Assembly: GCA_027021605.1 (NCBI GenBank)
Contig: JALUUA010000238.1
Coordinates: forward strand, 1 to 7,789
Reading direction: 5' to 3'
DNA: 7,789 nucleotides
DNA from: Candidatus Bipolaricaulota bacterium
Lineage (GTDB): Bacteria > Bipolaricaulota > Bipolaricaulia > RBG-16-55-9
The stretch's first letter is position 1. Every line of letters starts with the position of its first letter. Shown piece by piece: positions 1-6,608 of this stretch. The notes under the pieces are model-generated. The model was not told the DNA's origin and ran no database searches. It worked only from the letters and a program-made list of their open reading frames with translations. A program made the translations under genes and the position numbers.

Positions 1-212
1 AAGATGACCAAAGCAGCCACCAAAGCCCCGTAGGGGACGCCCGAGTTCTGCAGTAGCTCATAGAGAAATTTGAGGTTCTCGCGGCCGATGAGGCCCATCA
101 GCCCCACCACGAGCACCACGCCCGAGGCCCCGATCACCAGCGCCCAGCGCTTGACCCCCATCCCGGGGTAGAGCCACTTGAGAATCCGTTCCCACCGCTT
201 CGTGCCGTTCAC
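1..212 (-). CDS. YvcK/CofD-like gluconeogenesis factor, N-terminal fragment (partial)
   Basis: Only the first 70 codons are in the window; the gene runs off the left edge. The translation has a basic start, then a KWLYPGMGVKRW segment (residues 12-23). A hydrophobic membrane helix follows at about residues 24-43 and a second apolar stretch begins near residue 62. From memory, a WLYPG-x-G-x-KRW segment followed by membrane helices is typical of membrane-anchored YvcK-family proteins, whose nucleotide-sugar-binding CofD-like domain would lie beyond the window. YvcK proteins affect carbon metabolism and cell-wall synthesis. I chose the GTG at 212-210 because AGGAG (225-221) lies 8 bases upstream; the GTG at 218-216 is too close to that site. 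It lies 54 bases downstream of the coiled-coil gene on the same strand, so co-transcription is plausible. The catalytic or ligand-binding domain is not visible, so the family call rests on the N-terminus alone. Confidence 0.55.
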   Translation of the reverse strand, partial: MNGTKRWERILKWLYPGMGVKRWALVIGASGVVLVVGLMGLIGRENLKFLYELLQNSGVPYGALVAALVI

Positions 213-266
213 GCTCACGCTCCTGGGGTTTCCTTTGCCGGTCCGTCGGTCGTCGGTATCGGCATC

Positions 267-1100
267 CTAGCGGGCCGCCAGCCGCTTCTCCAGCTCGGAG
301 ACGCGCTCCTCCAGCTTCTCGTAGTCCGCCAATCGTCCCACCGCCTCGTGCACCCGGTGGAGGTCGAGGATGACGGCGTCGAGTCGGCTGCTCAGCTGGT
401 GCTGGAGGTCATCCATCCGCATGCTGAGCCGATCGTATCGCTCGTCCAGCTTGGCGTCCGTCTCCGCCAGGCGGGCGAGGACGCCCCGATGGACCTCATC
501 GATGCGGGCGTTGGTTTGGTCGAGACGAGCGAGGACGTCTTGGTGGACCTCGTCGATGCGGGCGTCCAGGCGGGAGCCTAGCTCATCGATGCGGGCGTTC
601 GTCTGGTCAATACGAGCAGCTACGGAATCGATGCGGGCGTTCGTCTGGTCTAAACGAGCGAGCACATCTTGGTGGATCTTATCGACGCGGGCGTCCAGGC
701 GGGAGCCCAGCTCATCGATGCGGGCGTTGGTCTGATCCAGACGGGCAAGCACGTCTTGGTGGACCTCATCGATGCGGGCGTTCGTCTGGTCGATGCGGGT
801 ATTCGTCTGATCCAGGCGGGCAAGCAGATCCCGATGAACTTCGTCAATATGGGCATTCGTCTGGTCGATGCGGGCGTTGGTTTGGTCGAGACGAGCGAGC
901 ACATCCCGATGCACCTCGTCGATGCGGGCGTTGGTCTGATCCAGGCGGACGTTCGTCTGATCCAAGCGGGTCTCCAGGCGACCGAGGCGCTCCTCGACCT
1001 GATCCAATCGCCCCAGGATCTCCCCCAGCTTCTCCAAGTCGGGGAGCAGCGCCTTCCGCACGGCCTCGGCTATCCGATCGGTCCAGCCCATGGTCACCAC
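267..1100 (-). CDS. Heptad/hendecad-repeat coiled-coil protein of unknown function
   Basis: This 277-residue protein is not one I recognise. Residues 1-30 form a non-repeated amphipathic N-terminus. Residues 45-209 are a near-perfect run of two unit types: 7-residue units of the RLDQTNA type (ten copies of the DQTN core) and 11-residue units of the RIDEVHRDVLA type (six copies). A further RIDELGSRLDA 11-mer occurs twice. Residues 210-277 are a more ordinary charged coiled coil ending LEKRLAAR. There is no signal peptide, membrane helix, cysteine or enzyme motif. Each heptad has one strong hydrophobic position (L or I) and a Thr or Asn near the second core position, so the rod probably has a polar core. 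The GTG start at 1100 fits a promoter placing transcription initiation there; an in-frame ATG at 1091 is the alternative. The stop is TAG. A structural, scaffold or tether role is inference only; it precedes the yvcK-like gene. Confidence 0.8.
   Translation of the reverse strand: MVTMGWTDRIAEAVRKALLPDLEKLGEILGRLDQVEERLGRLETRLDQTNVRLDQTNARIDEVHRDVLARLDQTNARIDQTNAHIDEVHRDLLARLDQTNTRIDQTNARIDEVHQDVLARLDQTNARIDELGSRLDARVDKIHQDVLARLDQTNARIDSVAARIDQTNARIDELGSRLDARIDEVHQDVLARLDQTNARIDEVHRGVLARLAETDAKLDERYDRLSMRMDDLQHQLSSRLDAVILDLHRVHEAVGRLADYEKLEERVSELEKRLAAR
474..968 (-). repeat. Coding tandem repeat array (21-nt and 33-nt units)
   Basis: The DNA encodes residues 45-209 of the coiled-coil protein. 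Units are 21 bases (RLDQTNA type) or 33 bases (RIDEVHRDVLA and RIDELGSRLDA types), all multiples of three, so gain or loss of a unit keeps the frame. The 11-residue DVLA/DLLA units start at residues 59, 84, 109, 138, 181 and 199, giving spacings of 25, 25, 29, 43 and 18 residues. Neighbouring copies differ at synonymous sites (for example GTCTGGTC versus GTTTGGTC on the plus strand), so the array is not a very recent single expansion. Confidence 0.85.
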
Positions 1101-1106
1101 AGCCCC

Positions 1107-1135
1107 ACTATACCCGCGCTTCCGGCGGAAGCCAA
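1107..1135 (-). promoter_or_regulatory. Sigma-70-type promoter giving a probable leaderless transcript of the coiled-coil gene
   Basis: Read on the minus strand there is a -35 TTGGCT (1135-1130), a 17-bp spacer and a -10 TATAGT (1112-1107), which matches the -10 consensus at 5 of 6 positions. Six bases (GGGGCT) separate the -10 from the GTG at 1100, so initiation 7 bases past the -10 would fall on the start codon itself. There is no convincing Shine-Dalgarno site for that GTG. The promoter lies in the 105-base gap after the dnaE stop, making the coiled-coil gene a separate transcription unit. Confidence 0.55.
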
Positions 1136-1205
1136 GGTCCCTTCCCCTCGCCCCCGCCTTCTCCTCCCTCTGCCCGCCCGGGGGGCCTGCGTGCTCTAAA
1201 GATCT

Positions 1206-4200
1206 TCAGGCCGGGACTGTAGCCTTTCCCAGACGACCGGCCCTTGTGCGCGCCCGAACGCGCTGCAGCCCCTTGGGAAGCTCCACCCGCACCCGTCCTG
1301 AGCCCAACAGCGCCTCCAGCTCTTCGATGAGGGATTGGGAGAGCCGCACCCGGTACGCCGCCCCGGCCTCCACCGTCTCGTACGTCTCCTCCGTGTGCAC
1401 CTTCAACAGCAACCGCGAAGGGCCGGGGTGCTTCCGCACGACCTCCTGAAGTTTCTGGAGGTTCTCCTCGGTGACCCACTCCACGGGGAGCCACAGGTGG
1501 AGCTCGCCCCTCTGCTCCAGCTGCTCCAGGTCCCAGATCTCGTCGGCGATCAGCCCGCCGCGCCCCCCGTTCCCCTTGCCCTCGGGCTCTTTGCGCCCCC
1601 GGATCACGAGCACGCGGTCCTTCTGGAGCAGCCCGTGGAACCGCTCGAACACTGCCGGAAAGACGACGATTTCCGTCTGGCTGCTCAAATCTTCTAGGGT
1701 TATGACGGCCATCGGCTTGCCGCTGCGGGTGTTCTTCCGCGCGACGGCCTCCACCCGGCCCCCCACCCAGACCTCCTCGCCCTCGGGAAGCTCCTCTACC
1801 TCCGAAAGCTCCAGGGTGCGAAAGAGGGAGAGCACGTCCTCCAGCTCCTCCAGGGGGTGGCCGCTCACGTAGAGCCCCAAAAGCTCCTTCTCAAAGCGCA
1901 GAAGCTCGGACTGGGGGTACTCCTCGGCGCTGACCCTCTCGGGCGGCGTCTCCTCCTCTTCTCCTGGGTCGGCGAAGAAGGAGCGCTGGCCGCTGACCCG
2001 CTCGCGCTTCGCCCGCGCCCCCAGCTCCATCCCCGCGGGCACCAGTTCCAACAGCCCCTTGCGGGTCCCCATTCGATCAAACGCTCCGGCCTTGATGAGG
2101 CTCTCCAGCACTTCTTTGTTGATTTTATCGGGGTCCACTCTCTTGCAGAAGTCAAAGAAGGAGCGGAACGGCCCGCCCTCGTCGCGGGCCTTCAAAATCG
2201 CTTCAATGGAGCCCTCCCCCACGTTCTTGATCGCCCCGAGCCCGAAGCGAATGGCCCTTTGGCCGTCCTGCTCGATGGGCGTAAAGTCGAGTCGGGATTC
2301 GTTGATGTCCGGCGGCAGCACCGCGATCCCCAGCTCGCGGCACTCGTTGATGTACTCGCGCACCTTGGCCGCGTTGCCGGCTACGCTCGTAAGCAGCGCG
2401 GCCAGGTAGTACACGGGGTAATTGGCCTTCAAGTAGGCCGTCCAGTACGAGATGAGCGCGTAGGCCGTAGAGTGCGACTTGTTGAACCCGTAGCGGGCGA
2501 ACTTCTCGATGTCGGCGAACAGCTCCTCGGCCTTGGCGCGGGAGATCCCGTTTTGGACGCACCCTTGGATGAACTTCTCCCGCATCTGGGCCATGAGCTT
2601 CTTCTTCTTCTTGCCGATGGCCTTGCGGAGGGTGTCGGCCTCGGCCAGGGAGAAGCCCGCCATCACCCGGGCCATCATCAGCACCTGCTCCTGGTAGATG
2701 GGCAGCCCGTACGTCTCTTCCAGGACGTCCTTCAGCTTCTCGTGGGGGTAGTCAATTCTTTGGCGCCCGTGCTTGCGCTCGATGAAGTCGTGCGCCATCC
2801 CGCTCTCCAGCGGGCCGGGGCGGTATAGCGCCAATACGGCAATGAGGTCATTGAACTCCGTGGGCGCGAGGCGCTTGACCATCTCCCGAATCCCCCGGCC
2901 CTCCAGCTGGAAGACCCCCGCGGTTCGGCCCTCCCGCAGCATCTCGTAGGTCTTGGGGTCGTCCAAGGGGATCTCGTCCAGCGAGAGCTTTACGCCGCGA
3001 TGGGCCTCTAAGAGCTTGAGCGTGTCGTCCAGGACCGTGAGGTTGCGTAGCCCCAGGAAGTCCATCTTGAGCATCCCGATGGTCCCCAGCGAGACCATGT
3101 CGAATTGGGTGACCACGGAGCCGTCGCTTAAGCGCATCAGCGGCGCGAAGTTCACGATCTCATCGGGGGCGATCACGACCCCGGCGGCGTGGGTCGAGGG
3201 GTTGCGCACCAGGCCCTCCAGGCGCTTGGCCACCTCAATGAGGCGCTCGACCCGCTCGTCGGCCTCGTAGATCTGACGCAGTTCCGGGGAGGCCATCACG
3301 GCTCTCTCTAAGCTGAGCCCGAAGGGGATGAGTTTTGCGATTTTGTCGGCATCCCCGTAGGGGATGCCGAGCGCGCGGGCCACGTCGCGCACGGCGCTTC
3401 GCGCGGCCATCGTGTCGAACGTCACAATCTGGGCCACGCGGTCCTCGCCGTATTTTTGCTCCACATAGCGAATGACCTCATCGCGCCCGCGCTGGCAGAA
3501 GTCGATGTCGATGTCGGGAAGCTCAATTCGATCGGGATTGAGGAAGCGCTCGAACAGCAGCCCGTACTTAAGGGGATCTACGGTGGTGATCCCCAGGGCG
3601 TAGCAGACCAAACTCCCGGCGGCGGAGCCCCGCCCCGGGCCCACGGGGATGCCCCGCTCCCGGGCGTAGCGGATGAAGTCCTGCACGATCAGGAAGTACG
3701 GCGCATAGCCCATCTTCTGGATGACGTCGAGCTCGTAGCGCAGGCGCTCCTCGATCTCCGGGGTGATCTCTTGATAGCGGGCCTTAACCCCCTCCCAAGC
3801 GAGCTTCTCGAGATACTCCTCGGGGGATTCGCCCGTGGGCACGTCAAACTTGGGGAGGTGATGGGCGTTGAGATCGAGTTCCACCTCGCAGCGCTCGGCG
3901 ACCTTGAGGGTGTTCTCGAGGGCTTCGGGTACATCCCGAAAGCGTTGGGCCATCTCCTCGGGGGACTTCAAATAGAGCTCGGGGCTGTAACTTCTGGGCT
4001 CGTTCGACTTGTGGGAGCCGATGTTGATGAATACTTCGTGAGCCTCGTGGTCCTCCGGGGCCAGGAAGTGGACGTCGTTCGTGGCCACCACGGGGACCCC
4101 TAAGCGCTTCGCGAGCTCTAAAAGCTGGGGCCAGATGCGCTTTTGGTCCTCCAGGCCGTGATCCATGAGCTCGATGTAGAAGTTCTCGGGGCCCACGATC

Positions 4201-4682
4201 TCCATGAACTCGCGGGCGGCGCGCTCGGCGCCCTCGAAGTCCCCCTGGAGCAGCAAAGAGGGGATCTCGGCCTTCAGGCAGCCCGATAGAATAATCAAGC
4301 CTTGGCCGTACTTGCGCAGGAGCTCTTTGTCCACCCGCGGGCGATAGTAAAAGCCCTCCAAGAAGCCCAAGCTGGAGAGCCGCATCAAGTTGCGATACCC
4401 CGTCTCGTCGCGGGCCAGGACGGTCAAGTGAAAGTATTTCTCGGTGGAGCTCTTTTGGGTGCGCCCCTTGGGGGCCACGTAGAGCTCGCACCCCAGGATG
4501 GGCTTTACGCCGAACTCCTGCGCCGTGAGATAGAACTCGACGGCTCCGCACAACACGCCGTGGTCCGTGAGGGCCAAAGCGGGCATCCCCAGCTCCGCCG
4601 CCCGCTCCAGCAGCAGGGGGATGCGGCAGGTGGCGTCCAAGAGGCTGTATTCGGAGTGCACGTGCAAGTGAACGAAGCTCAT
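1206..4682 (-). CDS. dnaE: DNA polymerase III subunit alpha
   Basis: This 1158-residue protein is the replicative DNA polymerase catalytic subunit, close to the usual DnaE length (about 1160). Residues 1-270 are the PHP domain, with candidate metal ligands H7, H9, D40, H41, E66, H85, C135, D203 and H205 all present. The C-family polymerase core follows: GPGRGSAAGSLV (348-359), the catalytic acidic cluster PDIDIDF (389-395) and the third Asp in KMDFLGLRNL (D541). Fingers-region motifs are RPGPLESGMAHDFI (621-634), IGKKKKK (689-695) and GFNKSHSTAYALISY (732-746). A likely beta-clamp-binding peptide, GQRSFF, lies at 898-903. An OB-fold (about 970-1030) and a short C-terminal domain follow. I see no intein and no frameshift. 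The ATG start overlaps the ftsB stop (ATGA) with no Shine-Dalgarno site, which suggests translational coupling. It is the last gene of the eno-ftsB-dnaE cluster; the stop is TGA. Confidence 0.97.
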   Translation of the reverse strand: MSFVHLHVHSEYSLLDATCRIPLLLERAAELGMPALALTDHGVLCGAVEFYLTAQEFGVKPILGCELYVAPKGRTQKSSTEKYFHLTVLARDETGYRNLMRLSSLGFLEGFYYRPRVDKELLRKYGQGLIILSGCLKAEIPSLLLQGDFEGAERAAREFMEIVGPENFYIELMDHGLEDQKRIWPQLLELAKRLGVPVVATNDVHFLAPEDHEAHEVFINIGSHKSNEPRSYSPELYLKSPEEMAQRFRDVPEALENTLKVAERCEVELDLNAHHLPKFDVPTGESPEEYLEKLAWEGVKARYQEITPEIEERLRYELDVIQKMGYAPYFLIVQDFIRYARERGIPVGPGRGSAAGSLVCYALGITTVDPLKYGLLFERFLNPDRIELPDIDIDFCQRGRDEVIRYVEQKYGEDRVAQIVTFDTMAARSAVRDVARALGIPYGDADKIAKLIPFGLSLERAVMASPELRQIYEADERVERLIEVAKRLEGLVRNPSTHAAGVVIAPDEIVNFAPLMRLSDGSVVTQFDMVSLGTIGMLKMDFLGLRNLTVLDDTLKLLEAHRGVKLSLDEIPLDDPKTYEMLREGRTAGVFQLEGRGIREMVKRLAPTEFNDLIAVLALYRPGPLESGMAHDFIERKHGRQRIDYPHEKLKDVLEETYGLPIYQEQVLMMARVMAGFSLAEADTLRKAIGKKKKKLMAQMREKFIQGCVQNGISRAKAEELFADIEKFARYGFNKSHSTAYALISYWTAYLKANYPVYYLAALLTSVAGNAAKVREYINECRELGIAVLPPDINESRLDFTPIEQDGQRAIRFGLGAIKNVGEGSIEAILKARDEGGPFRSFFDFCKRVDPDKINKEVLESLIKAGAFDRMGTRKGLLELVPAGMELGARAKRERVSGQRSFFADPGEEEETPPERVSAEEYPQSELLRFEKELLGLYVSGHPLEELEDVLSLFRTLELSEVEELPEGEEVWVGGRVEAVARKNTRSGKPMAVITLEDLSSQTEIVVFPAVFERFHGLLQKDRVLVIRGRKEPEGKGNGGRGGLIADEIWDLEQLEQRGELHLWLPVEWVTEENLQKLQEVVRKHPGPSRLLLKVHTEETYETVEAGAAYRVRLSQSLIEELEALLGSGRVRVELPKGLQRVRARTRAGRLGKATVPA

Positions 4683-4975
4683 GGTTCGATGAGAATATAC
4701 TTCTCCTCGCCGGGGAAGATCAACCCCAGCTCGCGGCGGGCCAAAAGCTCGATGTAGTCGAGATCGTCCTTGAGGGCTAAGAGCGCTTCGAGTTCCTCGA
4801 TCTCCTGCTCCAGGGTTTGGATGAGGCGTTCGGCGCTCGCCCGCTCCCGCTGCAGCGCTGCGATCTCCCGCTCTTTCGCGTAGAAGTTCCAGCCCCAGAG
4901 GAGCAAAAGGGCTGCGGAGGCCGTGAGCACGAGGCGGGTCGGAAGGGACAGTCGTGCGATCTGGGCCTTGATCAT
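4679..4975 (-). CDS. ftsB: FtsB/DivIC-family septum formation initiator
   Basis: This 98-residue protein has the standard FtsB/DivIC architecture. A short basic cytoplasmic N-terminus precedes one membrane helix (about residues 13-30, rich in Leu and Ala and ending WGWNFY). A charged coiled coil covers about 33-70, and the family's C-terminal signature YIELLARRELGLIFPGE is at 74-90. Family members act at the division septum, pairing with an FtsL-like bitopic protein and FtsQ/DivIB to regulate septal wall synthesis. The ATG at 4975-4973 is the only sensible start: extending the frame upstream runs into the end of eno and gives a Pro/Arg-rich translation typical of a wrong frame. No strong Shine-Dalgarno site precedes it. 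It starts 27 bases after the eno stop and overlaps dnaE by ATGA. An eno-ftsB pair is also well known from gammaproteobacteria; whether this protein is nearer FtsB or DivIC I cannot tell. Confidence 0.88.
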   Translation of the reverse strand: MIKAQIARLSLPTRLVLTASAALLLLWGWNFYAKEREIAALQRERASAERLIQTLEQEIEELEALLALKDDLDYIELLARRELGLIFPGEEKYILIEP

Positions 4976-5003
4976 GATCGTGCGTTCGTTCCCGCGCTCG
5001 GGG

Positions 5004-6296
<1,293 letters not shown>

Positions 6297-6305
6297 GGCG
6301 AACTA

Positions 6306-6334
6306 AGTCTACGGAAGCGCACGGGAGGAGGCAA
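6306..6334 (-). promoter_or_regulatory. Promoter of the eno-ftsB-dnaE operon (near-leaderless)
   Basis: On the minus strand there is a -35 TTGCCT (6334-6329), a 17-bp spacer and a -10 TAGACT (6311-6306, TAnnnT form). Nine bases separate the -10 from the eno ATG, so the expected leader is only 2-3 bases. The -35 (TTGCCT) resembles that of the coiled-coil gene promoter (TTGGCT), with the same spacer. No Shine-Dalgarno site is present, which fits. Confidence 0.5.
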
Positions 6335-6367
6335 GGCAGCATGTCCCCTACCCGGGCTCCCGCGCGG

Positions 6368-6396
6368 TTGACAGCCCAGGGAGCGGCGATTAAGAT
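6368..6396 (+). promoter_or_regulatory. Promoter of tRNA-Gln
   Basis: A perfect -35 TTGACA (6368-6373) is followed by a 17-bp spacer and a -10 TAAGAT (6391-6396). Predicted initiation is near the G at 6403, about 8 bases before the mature tRNA. It is divergent from the eno promoter; the two -35 boxes are 33 bases apart. Confidence 0.8.
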
Positions 6397-6410
6397 AGGG
6401 GCGCGTCCGC

Positions 6411-6484
6411 TGGGGGATCGTCTAACGGCAGGACGACGGGCTCTGGACCCGTTAGTGGAGGTTCGAATCCTCCTCCCCCAGCCA
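6411..6484 (+). tRNA. tRNA-Gln (anticodon CTG)
   Basis: The 74-base sequence folds as a full cloverleaf. The acceptor stem pairs TGGGGGA (6411-6417) with TCCCCCA (6474-6480), with discriminator G at 6481 and a genomically encoded CCA at 6482-6484. The weak first pair (T1-A72) is a known feature of glutamine tRNAs. The anticodon stem pairs ACGGG with CCCGT around the loop CTCTGGA, giving anticodon CTG, which reads the CAG codon. The T arm has the usual GGTTCGAATCC core. A five-T run (6487-6491) follows closely and may help end transcription, but no separate hairpin terminator is visible. Confidence 0.97.
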
Positions 6485-6503
6485 GCTTTTTCCCCTCCCC
6501 TTT

Positions 6504-6530
6504 CCCCTTAGCGGGTTCCCCCTCAGCGGG
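6504..6530 (+). repeat. Pair of 12-bp direct repeats in the tRNA-dehydrogenase gap
   Basis: CCCCTTAGCGGG (6504-6515) and CCCCTCAGCGGG (6519-6530) differ at one base and start 15 bases apart. Each has an imperfect CCC/GGG dyad. They lie between the tRNA and the candidate promoter of the alcohol dehydrogenase. They could be binding sites for a regulator or simply C-rich low-complexity sequence; the remainder of 6485-6608 shows nothing else firm. Confidence 0.45.
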
Positions 6531-6547
6531 CCCTATCCCCTCACAAG

Positions 6548-6577
6548 TTGCTTCCGGAGAGCCCCATCGGCTACCCT
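6548..6577 (+). promoter_or_regulatory. Candidate promoter of the alcohol dehydrogenase gene
   Basis: TTGCTT (6548-6553), an 18-bp spacer and TACCCT (6572-6577, TAnnnT form) would start transcription near 6584. That leaves a short leader containing the ribosome site GGGAGGG (6592-6598). The hexamers are weaker than those of the other promoters here, so this is tentative. Confidence 0.35.
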
Positions 6578-6591
6578 GATCCGGGCGCGAC

Positions 6592-6598
6592 GGGAGGG
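6592..6598 (+). promoter_or_regulatory. Ribosome binding site of the alcohol dehydrogenase
   Basis: GGGAGGG lies 10 bases before the ATG at 6609 and decides between two nearby ATGs. The ATG at 6601 is only 2 bases from it and is out of frame with the conserved protein. This gene has a clear Shine-Dalgarno site, unlike eno, ftsB and dnaE. Confidence 0.7.
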
Positions 6599-6608
6599 AC
6601 ATGGACGG

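Noticed and set aside
474..968. Repeat array considered as CRISPR
   Set aside because: Units are contiguous multiples of three encoding a conserved heptad/hendecad protein, with no unique spacers.
1177..1195. GC-rich dyad after dnaE as a possible terminator
   Set aside because: The stem is only about 4 pairs (GCCC/GGGC) and no T-run follows it on the minus strand.
1857..2828. Plus-strand 323-codon open frame opposite dnaE
   Set aside because: It is antisense to the conserved polymerase core, Leu/Val/Gly-rich without domains, and has no ribosome site.
4970..4979. Perfect 10-bp palindrome GATCATGATC spanning the ftsB start codon
   Set aside because: It is short, made of ordinary start-codon and GATC sequence, and has no second copy or promoter context.
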